Source: Salinirarus marinus (GTDB lineage Archaea > Halobacteriota > Halobacteria > Halobacteriales > Haloferacaceae). From it: a DNA stretch of 64,000 nucleotides. The translations under genes were made by a program, and so were the position numbers. The stretch is taken from the NCBI GenBank assembly GCA_030734185.1, contig CP132293.1:272978-336977 (forward strand). The letters are read 5' to 3'. This document shows positions 1-9,833 of this stretch, piece after piece. Numbering within the stretch: the first letter of the stretch is position 1; each line of letters begins with the position of its first letter. The notes below the pieces were generated by a model that worked only from the letters and a program-made list of their open reading frames with translations, made no database searches and was not told the origin of the DNA.

Positions 1-267
1 GCGGAGGGGCAGAACGTTCGACGGTGGATTGATAGCCTCCTCGAAGATGCGCCGTCGACGGACTACTCGGTGACGCTCGTCGATGACCTCGAATGGACGC
101 CCTCACTCGACGGCACTGAGTTCGCAATCACATGTGCCGAGTGTGGGAATACGGTCGATAGCGAGGGTGAATCCGTTCGAATCGACGATGATGTCTATCA
201 CTTCTGTTGTCCGTCGTGCCGTAGTCGCTTCGAAGACCAGTATCAGCGTCTCGAAGAAGGGGCCTAA
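1..267 (+). CDS. C-terminal part of a TRASH-domain metal-responsive regulator (5' end outside window)
   Basis: The reading frame is open from the first base of the window to the TAA at 265-267, so the start lies upstream. The last 45 residues form a TRASH domain: a CAEC pair, then a CCPSC-type cysteine cluster before the end. In haloarchaea such C-terminal TRASH domains sit behind a Lrp/AsnC-type winged helix; the Halobacterium homologue VNG1179C is reported to control a copper P-type ATPase. Here the next gene is exactly that, a CopA ATPase. By inference this is a copper sensor activating or derepressing copA. The N-terminal DNA-binding half cannot be seen. Confidence 0.8.
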   Translation, partial: AEGQNVRRWIDSLLEDAPSTDYSVTLVDDLEWTPSLDGTEFAITCAECGNTVDSEGESVRIDDDVYHFCCPSCRSRFEDQYQRLEEGA

Positions 268-339
268 GCTGTAGTCGTGGTTTCCGCTCCGAGTCGATGG
301 GGTCGACATTGGCATGCTTCGGCGGTGGAAGGGGAGTAG

Positions 340-428
340 ACCTTTGAATCTAAATTCTACACCAATCTAAAGCCCTAGTCTCGGAACAGTAACTGCACTA
401 AGGAAGGACCACGTAGTATAGGACAAGA
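340..428 (+). promoter_or_regulatory. copA promoter/operator region
   Basis: This AT-richer stretch between the regulator and copA contains ACCTTTGAAT (340-349), repeated upstream of the permease at 20971 (20887-20896). It also contains AACTGCACTAAGGAAGG (391-407), closely matched by AACTGCATTAGGAATAGG (15440-15457) upstream of the permease at 15483. The shared words lie 38 and 43 bases before the two start codons. A common copper-responsive factor, perhaps the TRASH regulator just upstream, is an inference. Confidence 0.4.
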
Positions 429-3035
429 ATGGGAACGCGAACTGCACATCTCGACATCACAGGGATGACCTGTGCTAACTGCTCGGCGACAGTTGGCGAC
501 GCGCTCGAGTCCCTCGACGGCGTCGTCGAGGCGAACGCGAACTTCGCCACTGACGAGGGCTCCGTCGAGTACGACCCTGACGAGGTATCGCTCGAAGAGA
601 TATTCGAGGCCATCGAAGATGCCGGGTACGGTGCGGTGTCTGACACCGTGACCATCGGCATCTCCGATATGACCTGTGCCAACTGTGTACAGACCAATGA
701 GACTGCCCTAGAAAACACACCAGGTGTCATCGCGGCCGAGGCGAACTTCGCCACCGACGAAGCCCAAGTCCGGTACAACCCCGCGGACACATCGCTGGAT
801 GCGCTCTACGATGCCATCGAGAGTGCAGGCTACTCGCCCGTCCGAGAGGACGGCGACGACGGCGACTCCGGTGAGGACGCGCGCGACGCCGCGCGACAGG
901 CTGAGATCCGCAAACAGCTTCGACTGACCCTGTTTGGTGCGGTACTCGCCGCTCCGCTTCTCTTCTTCTTGCTTGAGAAGTACCTCCTCGGCGGCGGGGT
1001 CGTCCCGGAGACGGTCTTCGGTGTCGAGTTCGGCTGGGTCGAGTTCTTGCTAGCGACGCCCGTTCAGCTGGTGCTCGGCTGGCCGTTCTACAAGAACTCG
1101 TACAATGCGCTGGTGAACAACAAGCGCGCCAACATGGACGTGCTGATCGCGCTGGGCTCGACCACCGCGTACGTCTACTCCGTCGCCGTCCTCTCCGGGC
1201 TCATCGCGGGCGGTCTGTACTTCGACACGGCCGCGCTCATCCTCGTGTTCATCACGCTCGGGAACTACCTCGAAGCCCGCTCGAAGGGCCAGGCCGGCGA
1301 AGCACTCCGCAAACTGCTGGAGATGGAGGCCGAGACGGCCACCGTCGTCGACGAGGACGGCAACGAGGAGGAGATTCCGCTGGAAGACGTCGAGGTCGGC
1401 GACCGGATGAAGGTCCGACCCGGCGAGAAGATTCCGACCGATAGTGTCGTTGTCGACGGTCAGTCGGCGGTCGACGAGTCGATGGTCACCGGCGAATCCG
1501 TCCCTGTCGAAAAAAGCGAGGGCGACGAGGTCGTCGGCTCGACCATCAACGAGAACGGCGTGCTCGTCGTCGAGGCGACGAAGGTCGGCGAGGACACGGC
1601 ACTCCAGCAGATCGTGCAGACGGTCAAAGAGGCGCAGTCCCGCCAGCCCGACATCCAGAATCTCGCTGACCGCATCTCCGCGTACTTCGTGCCTGCGGTC
1701 ATCGGGAACGCAGTCTTCTGGGGGCTGGTGTGGTTCCTGTTCCCCGAGGTGCTCGCTGGCTTCGTCGAGTGGCTCCCGCTGTGGGGCCTCGTCGCCGGCG
1801 GGCCAGCCGTCGCCGGTGGGGCCGTCTCCGTCTTCGAGTTCGCAGTTATCGTCTTCGCCTCCGCCGTCCTCATCGCCTGTCCCTGCGCGCTGGGGCTGGC
1901 GACGCCCGCCGCGACGATGGTTGGGACAACTATCGGTGCGCAGAACGGCGTCCTGTTCAAAGGCGGTGACATCCTCGAACGCGCCAAGGACGTCGACACA
2001 GTCGTCTTCGACAAGACTGGGACGCTCACGAAAGGCGAGATGGAACTGACCGACGTCGTCGTTCTCGACGGTGACGGACAGCCTCTCACGGATGGCGGCG
2101 ACACCGCTGCCGATGGCGGCCGACTGAGCGCTCGCGAACGCCTCGGTGAGGAGGACGTCTTGCGGCTCGCGGCCACGGCCGAACATGCGAGCGAACACCC
2201 GCTCGCCCGGGCCATCGTCGACGGCGCCGAAGAGCGGGGGATCGACGTGACCGACCCGGACGACTTCGAGAACGTCCCCGGCCACGGCATTCAAGCGACC
2301 GTCGGTGACAGCGAGGTCTTGGTCGGGAATCGGAAGCTCCTCCGTGACAACGGGATCGACCCGTCGCCCGCGCAGGACACGATGGAGCGCCTCGAGAACG
2401 AGGGGAAGACGGCCATGCTCGTCGCCTACGAGGGCGAACTTGTGGGTGTGGTCGCGGACGCCGACACGATCAAAGAGAGCGCGAAAGACGCGGTGAGTCA
2501 GCTCCAGGAGCGCGGCGTCGACGTGATGATGATCACCGGCGACAACGAGCGTACCGCCCGCGCCGTCGCCGAACAGGTCGGCATCGACCCCGAGAACGTC
2601 CGCGCGGAGGTCCTCCCGGAGGACAAGTCCGACGCCGTCGAGTCCATCCAGGACGAGGGGCGGCAGGCGATGATGGTCGGTGACGGCGTCAACGACGCGC
2701 CCGCGCTCGCCGTCGCGTATGTTGGAACGGCCATCGGCTCGGGAACTGACGTCGCCATCGAGGCCGCGGACGTCACGCTGATGCGCGACGACCCGGTCGA
2801 CGTTGTGAAAGCGATCCGCATCTCTGACGCGACGCTCCAGAAGATCAAACAGAACCTCGTGTGGGCACTCGGGTACAACACCGCGATGATCCCGCTCGCG
2901 TCCCTCGGTCTCCTGCAACCCGTGCTGGCAGCCGGCGCGATGGCGTTCTCCAGCGTGTCGGTACTGTCGAACAGCCTGCTGTTCCGGCGGTACACCCCAG
3001 ATCACGACTACAAACTGCTCGGGAAACTCCGCTGA
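429..3035 (+). CDS. copA: Copper-translocating P1B-type ATPase CopA
   Basis: This 868-residue pump exports Cu(I) from the cytoplasm using ATP. Two N-terminal heavy-metal-associated domains carry MTCANC motifs (cysteines near residues 15/18 and 83/86). The membrane metal site is CPC (about 484-486), the phosphorylated aspartate lies in DKTGTLT (about 528), and the hinge is GDGVND near residue 750. CPC together with an ASEHPLA-type HP motif marks the copper subgroup. The length is normal and the gene intact. It heads a run of closely spaced genes and follows a TRASH regulator, which supports copper-induced expression. Confidence 0.97.
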   Translation: MGTRTAHLDITGMTCANCSATVGDALESLDGVVEANANFATDEGSVEYDPDEVSLEEIFEAIEDAGYGAVSDTVTIGISDMTCANCVQTNETALENTPGVIAAEANFATDEAQVRYNPADTSLDALYDAIESAGYSPVREDGDDGDSGEDARDAARQAEIRKQLRLTLFGAVLAAPLLFFLLEKYLLGGGVVPETVFGVEFGWVEFLLATPVQLVLGWPFYKNSYNALVNNKRANMDVLIALGSTTAYVYSVAVLSGLIAGGLYFDTAALILVFITLGNYLEARSKGQAGEALRKLLEMEAETATVVDEDGNEEEIPLEDVEVGDRMKVRPGEKIPTDSVVVDGQSAVDESMVTGESVPVEKSEGDEVVGSTINENGVLVVEATKVGEDTALQQIVQTVKEAQSRQPDIQNLADRISAYFVPAVIGNAVFWGLVWFLFPEVLAGFVEWLPLWGLVAGGPAVAGGAVSVFEFAVIVFASAVLIACPCALGLATPAATMVGTTIGAQNGVLFKGGDILERAKDVDTVVFDKTGTLTKGEMELTDVVVLDGDGQPLTDGGDTAADGGRLSARERLGEEDVLRLAATAEHASEHPLARAIVDGAEERGIDVTDPDDFENVPGHGIQATVGDSEVLVGNRKLLRDNGIDPSPAQDTMERLENEGKTAMLVAYEGELVGVVADADTIKESAKDAVSQLQERGVDVMMITGDNERTARAVAEQVGIDPENVRAEVLPEDKSDAVESIQDEGRQAMMVGDGVNDAPALAVAYVGTAIGSGTDVAIEAADVTLMRDDPVDVVKAIRISDATLQKIKQNLVWALGYNTAMIPLASLGLLQPVLAAGAMAFSSVSVLSNSLLFRRYTPDHDYKLLGKLR

Positions 3036-3054
3036 ACACCACTGTCCTCGACTC

Positions 3055-3279
3055 ATGTCATCTATTTCCCGCCGCATGGTACACGCGTATCTCGTCGAGA
3101 AGGCCGATACTGAGCCCACGTACCTTCGGGCTCGGGATATCGCCAGCGACCTCGATGGGTCACCGAAAGCCGTCGCACAGTATCTGAGCCAGCTCCAAGA
3201 CGACCTCACCGACGTGTCGCTCGAACAGTGGGGGCGCTCGAAAAGCACCACGTGGCGAGTCGAGGTGAGCGAATCGTGA
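3055..3279 (+). CDS. Small HTH-like haloarchaeal protein
   Basis: This 74-residue protein starts 19 bases after copA. The N-terminal half ([20 protein letters not shown]...) and the segment [14 protein letters not shown] look like a winged-helix or helix-turn-helix core. The family is a small conserved haloarchaeal one that I cannot name with certainty. The stop overlaps the GTG start of the next gene (GTGA), so the two are translationally coupled. A DNA-binding accessory role in the copA operon is inferred. Confidence 0.7.
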   Translation: MSSISRRMVHAYLVEKADTEPTYLRARDIASDLDGSPKAVAQYLSQLQDDLTDVSLEQWGRSKSTTWRVEVSES

Positions 3280-4227
3280 GTACCGTTGCGCGGCGGGTCG
3301 AAACCGTCCTCCCCGACACCGGAACCCAAGAATGGTGGGCGCTGTATCTGCTTGTCCCGGTCGTCCTCGTCGGTGCCGCACTCCTCGCGTTCCCGTCGCT
3401 TGTCTACGACCGGTTCGTCTGGCAGTATCTCTGGGGTCCGGTCGTCGCCGACGCTGCCGGCCAGCCAGTCACACACGAGGGAATACAGGCCGTCCGCGGA
3501 TACAACACCGTGAACACGGTGACCTATCTCGCGGCCGTCGTGTACAGTCTCCCAGGACTCCGGGCATATCTCGACTACCTCGATGTCACGTTCGATGCGC
3601 GCCCTCGAAGATATCGGACTGCTCGGTGACTACGCTGTGTGGTTCATCACGCCGTCGATATACTTCGTCGTCACCGCCGTCACCGTCCTCGCGCTCGGCG
3701 TCGGTGCCCTCGCGCGCGACCGGAATATCGGATCCATCCCGTCAATAGTCGGTCTCGTTGGATCGGTCTGGGCTGTCGGTGCCGTCGGATGGGCGCTCTG
3801 GCACGGACTCTCGACATCGGGCCCACTCCGACTGTGGGTGCCAGTCACGACGACTGGGATTGCCATCGGCGTGACCGGGCTCTACTACTGGGGGGCGAGC
3901 CTCGTCGACGTCGCACACCTCCGCCACCCGCTGTTTCTGTTGGCCGTCTTCGGGCAGATGTGGGACGCGGCACAGAATCTCATCGGTGTGACGTTCCTCG
4001 GCTACTCCCCGAAGCTGGTCATCACGAATCTCGTGTATCAGGCGACTGGATTCTCGGGATCGACATTCGTCCTCAAACTCCTCGTAACCGGCGGTATCGT
4101 GTGGTACCTCGCGGACGCGAAAGACGAGATGAACCACACTTGGTGGTGGCTCATGACGTTCTTCATCGGAGCAATCGGACTCCCGATGGGCGTCCGTGGA
4201 TCGCTTCGAATGATGCTCGGGGTCTAA
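3276..4227 (+). pseudogene. DUF63 family membrane protein, frame-disrupted
   Basis: Two overlapping frames together make one DUF63 protein. The first runs from a GTG at 3276 ([20 protein letters not shown]) to the TGA at 3627-3629. The second supplies [10 protein letters not shown]...FITPSIYF and ends in LRMMLGV, the usual DUF63 C-terminus. Between YLDVTFDA and [10 protein letters not shown] the helix normally found there is missing, so a deletion with a frame change near 3595 is likely. DUF63 proteins are haloarchaeal integral membrane proteins of unknown function. The second frame (from about 3583) might still be translated as a shorter membrane protein. Confidence 0.7.
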
Positions 4228-4229
4228 CA

Positions 4230-4688
4230 ATGGATACGATGAACACGAGCGATACGACACGGCAGTACGGCGCGGCAATCGCACTTGTCTCAGGAGTTTA
4301 CTCGCTGCTCTCGGCGACAACCGGCAGCGGGATGATGAGCTCTAACAGCGGGCTCCTTATGGCGCTCCTCGGCGTCATCGTGATCGTCCACGGAGTTGCT
4401 CTGCTCACGCCCTACTCGAGTCGGCTCGGGAACGCGAGTGGACCGCTAATGATCGGGTATTCGCTGGTGATGTTGCTCAATCAGGCACTCGTCGGCGTTA
4501 CTGGGAGTATGAACTGGGAGATGGGCAGTGGAATGGAATCCGGTATGAACGGCGGGATGAGCGGCGGCATGGGTTCGTCAATGACCGCTGGAATGGGCTG
4601 GGACCTCGGGATGGTCGCGCTCGCAGTCCTGATGTTACTCAGTGGGGTTATTATGACGAACCGGCGAACCGACAGTTCTGGGATGTAA
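4230..4688 (+). CDS. Small membrane protein with Met/Gly-rich loop
   Basis: This 152-residue protein has about four hydrophobic segments. Between the third and fourth lies a methionine- and glycine-rich stretch (SGMESGMNGGMSGGMGSS and flanks), the composition expected of a Cu(I)-binding loop. The ATG lies 2 bases after the DUF63 stop, and I chose it over longer upstream frames because it begins right at the operon junction. No family is recognised. A copper-buffering or sensing role near the membrane is inferred from the composition and the copA operon. Confidence 0.75.
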   Translation: MDTMNTSDTTRQYGAAIALVSGVYSLLSATTGSGMMSSNSGLLMALLGVIVIVHGVALLTPYSSRLGNASGPLMIGYSLVMLLNQALVGVTGSMNWEMGSGMESGMNGGMSGGMGSSMTAGMGWDLGMVALAVLMLLSGVIMTNRRTDSSGM

Positions 4689-4701
4689 TTCAGCGAGACG
4701 A

Positions 4702-5403
4702 ATGCCTTCCACACCTACAGCGACCACGGATCGTCTGCCTAACTACCTTGCCCCACTCCCCCGGCAGCTGGAGAATCTTGCACTCCGATATGCGTGGCTC
4801 ATTGTCATAATAAACCTCGCGGGGACCGCGTTCGGGTTCTGGTACTACCGCTTCCAGCTTGCTCAAACCTCGCTCGTGATGTGGCCGTTTGTCCCTGACA
4901 GCCCCGCCGCGACGCTGTTCGTCGCGCTCAGTCTCGCGGCGTGGAAACTCGACTATGACATTGAGTGGATCCAGATGCTTGCCTTTTTCGGGAACATCAA
5001 ACTCGGGCTCTGGACGCCGTTCGTCCAGCTGTTTCTCAACGGGCCGGGCGGCATCGCACCCTGGCTCTACTGGTTCCTGGTCGTGAGTTATCTCGCGATG
5101 AGTCTGCAGTCGTTCCTGATCTATCGCTATGCCGAGTTCTCAGTCAGTGCGGTCGCCGTCGCCACCGTCTGGTACGGGCTTAACGACATCGTGGATTACT
5201 TTGCGCCGCTCGTTGGGGAGTTCCATCACACGTTCCTGCGGGCCGAACTCGTCAACGGAATCCTTGATCACTCGGGGCAAGCCCACGACTTCGCAGCGGC
5301 CGCGGCAGTGACGCTGACGCTTGCCGCGACGTTTCTGGCACTAGCGACGCGAATAAAGAAACTCGAACCAAGCGGTGATCCCTCCAAACGAGGGCTGGAC
5401 TAA
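4702..5403 (+). CDS. DUF1405 membrane protein
   Basis: This 233-residue polytopic protein has the DUF1405 pattern: WYYRFQL early, PDSPAATLFVALSL, a GNIKLGLWTP segment, and a GHxEM-like C-terminal HSGQAHDF region. Six or seven transmembrane helices are apparent. Relatives include Bacillus YpjA and many haloarchaeal proteins, all without a proven function. The TAA stop overlaps the next ATG (TAATG), so it is coupled with the cupredoxin gene behind it. Confidence 0.85.
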   Translation: MPSTPTATTDRLPNYLAPLPRQLENLALRYAWLIVIINLAGTAFGFWYYRFQLAQTSLVMWPFVPDSPAATLFVALSLAAWKLDYDIEWIQMLAFFGNIKLGLWTPFVQLFLNGPGGIAPWLYWFLVVSYLAMSLQSFLIYRYAEFSVSAVAVATVWYGLNDIVDYFAPLVGEFHHTFLRAELVNGILDHSGQAHDFAAAAAVTLTLAATFLALATRIKKLEPSGDPSKRGLD

Positions 5404-5828
5404 TGAATTGCTGCTCACGACGAACGGTGCTTCGTCGGAGCGGGAGTGTACTAACCGCCGGGATATCCGGAATTGCTGGCTGCCTCGGAGGGGGAGGCCC
5501 GTCGGAGCCAATAGTCACGATGACGAGTGACCTTCGGTTCGATCCTGTTGAGATCACAATCGAACCCGGCCAGCAAGTTACCTGGGAGAACAAGAGTCCT
5601 GCTCCCCATACGGCATCAGCATACGATGAGTCGCTTCCAGAGGAGGCGGCGTATTTCGCCAGCGGTGGCTACGAATCCGAACGGGCTGTCCGACAGAGCA
5701 CGTCGTCGAGAGGATTTCTCGAACGCGGTGAGACATATAGCCACACGTTCGATATTACAGGAACGTACCGATATTTTTGCTTGCCCCACGAGGAGAACAG
5801 GATGATTGGTCGTGTCGTCGTGGAATGA
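5403..5828 (+). CDS. Halocyanin/plastocyanin-like blue copper lipoprotein
   Basis: This 141-residue exported electron carrier begins with a twin-arginine signal (SRRTVLRRSG) ending in a lipobox (GIAGC), so it should be lipid-anchored outside the cell. The type I copper ligands are visible: the histidine in PAPHTAS and the C-terminal cluster CLPHEENRM, giving His, Cys, His and Met. It ends the copA-led gene run. It may carry electrons to the oxidase or buffer periplasm-side copper. Confidence 0.9.
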   Translation: MNCCSRRTVLRRSGSVLTAGISGIAGCLGGGGPSEPIVTMTSDLRFDPVEITIEPGQQVTWENKSPAPHTASAYDESLPEEAAYFASGGYESERAVRQSTSSRGFLERGETYSHTFDITGTYRYFCLPHEENRMIGRVVVE

Positions 5829-5910
5829 TCAAAATCGGGTAGGCGAGACAAATGGGCGAACAACGCTTAATGAGTACGGTGTATGATATACAGTACCGAA
5901 AGCTGAACTG

Positions 5911-6612
5911 ATGAGTACAGCAACGGAGTATCTGGACGATATCCGTGTTCGTTTTGGCATCGAGAGTAGCGATATCGTCCGCTGGGGGGCGGTCTTGGGG
6001 GTCGAGTTCGCGGTGGTCTGGGGATATTTCCTCGTTACACAAACGTCCGTGACTGAACCGAGGTATGTGGTATATCCGTTCATCTGGATCAATCTCGGGG
6101 CACTCGCAATTTCCCGGACGCGACCATCCGCTCGTCGATTCGGTGTACGCGCTTCGGCGGCGGCCATAACGGGAGTATATCTGTTCGTACTGCTGACGCT
6201 CGGTGGGTTACTTCAGCTCGGATTTTTCCAACCCCTCGGTTCCGGGGCGGAGTTTCGTATTTCCTGGGTCACTCCTGGCTGGGGGCCAATCATCGTATTC
6301 AGAAATACGTTGGTACAGACGGTCATCGTCCCGTTCAAACTCGTGGGGTACCTTTCGATTGCGTACCTCCTGTACGCTCGGCTACTCGACGCGACGAAGG
6401 GCGCCCTCTCCGGGGTGTTCGGACTCGTTTCATGCGTCGGCTGTTCCTTCTCGCTACTCGTGCCGTTACTCGGCGCCTCCACATTCAGCACGATTGCGTG
6501 GCTCTCATGGGACCTCTCGACGCTCGTATTCGTGGCGACAGTCGGGATGCTGTACTGGAGCGACGAACTCGGAGCGAGGTTCACCCGCTGGGTGTACGTC
6601 GGCGACGGGTGA
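5911..6612 (+). CDS. Haloarchaeal polytopic membrane protein with SCVGC motif
   Basis: This 233-residue protein has about six membrane helices. A conserved-looking motif SCVGCSFSLLVPLLG sits at about 170-185, followed by a helix ending in MLYWSDELGARF. It is convergent with the cytochrome oxidase operon. A decayed second copy of this family lies at 18322-18486, also with CVGC and LYW-like ends. The paired cysteines next to oxidase and heme genes hint at copper delivery or cofactor assembly, but no function is proven. Confidence 0.75.
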   Translation: MSTATEYLDDIRVRFGIESSDIVRWGAVLGVEFAVVWGYFLVTQTSVTEPRYVVYPFIWINLGALAISRTRPSARRFGVRASAAAITGVYLFVLLTLGGLLQLGFFQPLGSGAEFRISWVTPGWGPIIVFRNTLVQTVIVPFKLVGYLSIAYLLYARLLDATKGALSGVFGLVSCVGCSFSLLVPLLGASTFSTIAWLSWDLSTLVFVATVGMLYWSDELGARFTRWVYVGDG

Positions 6613-6650
6613 CTGTTGCGGGCGACGAATCGGGACACCGCCTGTAATGC

Positions 6651-8126
6651 TCACACGAAGATGGAGTCTACTACGATGGCCACTAGGAGCATACCAAGAT
6701 ACGCGTTCGCGGAGACAAACGCGTTCCTAGCTGCTCGATCGGTTTTGCGACGACAGAGTCGGACGACGAACCAGAGGAAGACGGCGCCGGCGACGACGGC
6801 GCTCACGGCGAACAGCCAGTCAAGGGCCGTCAACGCACCCAGGAACGCGACCGCAACCATCGTCGCCGCGAGGTACAGCACAATATGTCGCCGGGTTGTC
6901 TCCTCGCCCCGCACGACGGGCAACATCGGGAACCCGGCAGTTGCGTATTCCTCCTTGTACATAAGTGCGAGATTGTAGAAGTGAGCGGGCGTCCACAAGA
7001 AGATGACCACGCTCAACAGGAGAATATCGAACCCAATCGACCCTCTGACGGCACTCCACCCGATGAGCGCGGGAAACGCCCCGACTGCGCCGCCGATGAC
7101 GATGTTCTGGGTGGTGTTCGGTTTCAACAGGATGGTGTAGCCAACGCTGTAGGATAGGATTGCCAGCAGACCGAGCAGCGCTGCGAGGAGATTGACGCGG
7201 GCTGCAAACACCCCCAGCGAGGCGAACGCGAGTACAATCCCGAAAGCCGTCGCACGCCGGACCGAGACCCGCTGTTCCACGAGGGGGCGGTCCGCCGTCC
7301 GATTCATCTGCTCGTCGACATCGCGTTCGAGGACGTTGTTGAACACACCGCTCGCACCGACCGCCAGCACACCACCGAGGAGCGTCCACGCGATGCGATC
7401 TATCGGAACGGTGCGTCCCCCGGCCAGTAGCATCGCCGCGAGTGCAACGAGACAAAGCAGCCACATCAGCCGGGGCTTGGTCATCCGGAGATACTCCCAC
7501 GAACGTTCCGGAAACAGCGAACGAACGCCCATCCGCGTCGACTTACTCGAAGCGCTCGGCCCGCGAGCGGATCCCGGTTCGGCCGCGGAGATGGATCGAT
7601 TGTCACCAGCCATCTCCGCTTCGACACCGTCATGACGGTCGAACACGCCGGCGTTCGGAACATCGGACTCGTCCGAGACGTCGGTTAACTGCCGTGCCAG
7701 CGCGACCGTCAATGCGCCGAAGATGGCCACGGCAACAACCAGATGTGCCCCGCTGACCGAAACCGACGTGTCTGCTCCTACAGCCAGTGCCCCGACCGCG
7801 ACCTGAACCGGGTAGAGTGTGACGGCAGCGATGATGGGACGGCGCACTCCCTTGGCGACGCTGTCGCCACGGACATGCCACGTAAGCCAAAGCAGACCGA
7901 GGCCGACGATCAGTGCGAGCACCCGGTGGGAGAGAACAACAATTACGAGCGCGGATATTCCCTCTCCGGAGGTCAGCCCATTACAGGCAGGCCAGGTCGG
8001 ACACGCGGCAGACGCCCCCGTCACGGCAGTCGTCGCCCCAGCCAACATAAGTGCGTAGACGCCGAGCACGAGCGTGAACAGGGCGTCGGTCGTACGCCGG
8101 TCGACAGAATCGGTGTGGGCTGCCAT
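6651..8126 (-). CDS. ctaB: COX15-like domain fused to heme O synthase (protoheme IX farnesyltransferase)
   Basis: This 491-residue protein joins two heme-maturation modules. Residues 1 to about 150 resemble half of a heme A synthase (ACPTWPACNG near 40-50, and single histidines in SHRVLAL and GAHLVVA). Residues from about 200 onward are a UbiA-type prenyltransferase that converts heme B to heme O, with NNVLERDVDEQMNRT as the first aspartate-rich motif and YKEEYATAGFPMLP near the second. It is the last gene of the oxidase operon, 4 bases after coxC, so it supplies heme for the aa3 enzyme. Confidence 0.92.
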   Translation of the reverse strand: MAAHTDSVDRRTTDALFTLVLGVYALMLAGATTAVTGASAACPTWPACNGLTSGEGISALVIVVLSHRVLALIVGLGLLWLTWHVRGDSVAKGVRRPIIAAVTLYPVQVAVGALAVGADTSVSVSGAHLVVAVAIFGALTVALARQLTDVSDESDVPNAGVFDRHDGVEAEMAGDNRSISAAEPGSARGPSASSKSTRMGVRSLFPERSWEYLRMTKPRLMWLLCLVALAAMLLAGGRTVPIDRIAWTLLGGVLAVGASGVFNNVLERDVDEQMNRTADRPLVEQRVSVRRATAFGIVLAFASLGVFAARVNLLAALLGLLAILSYSVGYTILLKPNTTQNIVIGGAVGAFPALIGWSAVRGSIGFDILLLSVVIFLWTPAHFYNLALMYKEEYATAGFPMLPVVRGEETTRRHIVLYLAATMVAVAFLGALTALDWLFAVSAVVAGAVFLWFVVRLCRRKTDRAARNAFVSANAYLGMLLVAIVVDSIFV

Positions 8127-8130
8127 AGGC

Positions 8131-8946
8131 TCACCCCGGGAAGTAGACGAAGGCTAGAATGAGAATGGAAACGAAGGTTAGGAAGTGCCAATACGCCTCC
8201 GTCGTCTTGACCATAAGGTGACGGTTCGAACTGAAGTGATTCCGCCCCCACGCCCTGTAGGCGATAATGCCACTCAACACCAGGCCTGCTAAGAGGTGAG
8301 CCGCATGTGTTCCTGTCAGCACGTAGTAGGCAGCTGGATACGGACCCTGAGAGGGAACTGCGCCGCCAGCAGCCAGATTTATCCAGTCAAGCGCGAACAC
8401 CACGAGATACGCCACACCGAACACCATCGAGAGCGCGAGTCCCCAGTTGAATGGCGTCCGCTCATCCCGTGCGATAGCGTAGCGGCCGTAGCCAAGAGCG
8501 ACGCTGGCCGCGAGTAGCAGGACCGTCATCACGATTCCAAGCATCAGATCTGGTCCCGGCATTCCCTCGGGTGGGAACGGCCCACGCGTCGCCTTGAGGT
8601 AAAACCAGACGACGAACAGTGAGGCAAAGATTATCAACTCGCCGAGGATGACCAGCAACATCGAGATGTAGCCGGACTTGAATCCGAGCAGCTGACGTTT
8701 TTGCGCCGGAACAATACCCGTCTCAAACTCCTCGATCGTGTATTCCTTCGTCCAACCCCACATCCCGTATATCAGGACTGGAATCCCGATGGCCAGTGCC
8801 ACGGTGAACATCGAGAGCCCGAGCCCCGTGAAGAACATCCCCAGGGCGACGAACAGCGGGTACTTGCTACCGTGGGGGAAGCCCTCGGCACCCTCCCCTC
8901 GGCGAACCGGTTCACCGGGTCGATCAGACATTTCTTCGTTTGACAT
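8131..8946 (-). CDS. coxC: Cytochrome c oxidase (heme-copper oxidase) subunit III
   Basis: This 271-residue integral membrane protein has the subunit III pattern: GTHAAHLLAGL, then TTEAYWHFLTFVSILIL near the end. The N-terminal third has extra helices and a charged segment typical of haloarchaeal versions. It stabilises the catalytic core. It starts 2 bases after coxB stops and ends 4 bases before the heme O synthase gene. Confidence 0.93.
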   Translation of the reverse strand: MSNEEMSDRPGEPVRRGEGAEGFPHGSKYPLFVALGMFFTGLGLSMFTVALAIGIPVLIYGMWGWTKEYTIEEFETGIVPAQKRQLLGFKSGYISMLLVILGELIIFASLFVVWFYLKATRGPFPPEGMPGPDLMLGIVMTVLLLAASVALGYGRYAIARDERTPFNWGLALSMVFGVAYLVVFALDWINLAAGGAVPSQGPYPAAYYVLTGTHAAHLLAGLVLSGIIAYRAWGRNHFSSNRHLMVKTTEAYWHFLTFVSILILAFVYFPG

Positions 8947-8948
8947 GG

Positions 8949-9833
8949 TTAGTGGCCTCCTTCTTCTTCCTCACCGTGGCCGCCTTCGCTAGCCTCGAAA
9001 CTCTCCGGAACTGTCCCACCGTTGGCCTCCACCCACGTCCGGTAGTCCTCTGGCGAGACGATGAACACCTGTGAGACCATCTGCGAATGGCCCTTTCCAC
9101 AGAGTTCGGCACACGTGACCTGGTATGTATCGGCGGGAATTTCAGTTCCATTTACCGTGATGGTCCGTTCTCCCTCAACCTCTTCAACGGAGAACCACGC
9201 CGAGTTGACTTGTCCCGGCATGGCGTCTTTCTTCACGCCGAGTTCCTGAATTGCGAAGGAGTGAATCACGTCGGCTGACGTGATTCTGAACTTAATCACG
9301 GTGTCCGCAGGCAGGACGACGTGATTCCCCTGCGTGAACGGGACGCCAGCAACGTCGTACCGGAAGAACCACTGTCCTGCGGTGATGTCCATCTCGAGGA
9401 CGCGGTCCGTTCCGGCCTGTGCGGTCGGGTCGGCGGCTTGGTCGGTCTGTGCGAGCGCGCTTGCTCCCATGAAGACGGTCATCAGTACCAAGAAGGCGAT
9501 GCCTAGACTCCACACGCTGAACGTGTAGCGACCACTGCCGGGACGGAGTTTCGCCGCCGTTTCACGGCGTGGAGCGGCGTATCGATAGACGAACCAACCA
9601 GTCACAGCGACGAACCCCCCGCCACCAACCATCGCGATGACGGACATCGTCACGCGGAAGTTGTGGATGACGCCGATGGGCTGGCCGTTGACGACTTCTT
9701 CGAGTGTCACGACCCCGAAGTCGTAGAAGAACAGCCCGAGACCGAACGCGATGACGAGCGCCCAGAATGCTCCCGACAGCACTCCGAACGAACTGTCGTC
9801 GGGGACAGTGACGTCGTCGTCCGCGTCACTCAT
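8949..9833 (-). CDS. coxB: Cytochrome c oxidase subunit II (CuA)
   Basis: This subunit of about 294 residues receives electrons from cupredoxins. The CuA ligands are complete: a histidine in ADVIHSFAIQ and the CxxxCxxxHxxM motif CAELCGKGHSQM. Two or three N-terminal membrane helices precede the cupredoxin domain, and the C-terminus is acidic and His-rich. I chose the ATG at 9833 (MSDADDD), which overlaps the coxA stop by 8 bases; an upstream start at 9866 would lie deep in coxA. Confidence 0.94.
   Translation of the reverse strand: MSDADDDVTVPDDSSFGVLSGAFWALVIAFGLGLFFYDFGVVTLEEVVNGQPIGVIHNFRVTMSVIAMVGGGGFVAVTGWFVYRYAAPRRETAAKLRPGSGRYTFSVWSLGIAFLVLMTVFMGASALAQTDQAADPTAQAGTDRVLEMDITAGQWFFRYDVAGVPFTQGNHVVLPADTVIKFRITSADVIHSFAIQELGVKKDAMPGQVNSAWFSVEEVEGERTITVNGTEIPADTYQVTCAELCGKGHSQMVSQVFIVSPEDYRTWVEANGGTVPESFEASEGGHGEEEEGGH

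Noticed and set aside
1050-3476. Very long open frame antisense to copA
   Set aside because: It mirrors the GC-rich third codon positions of copA and has no recognisable domains; copA itself is unambiguous.
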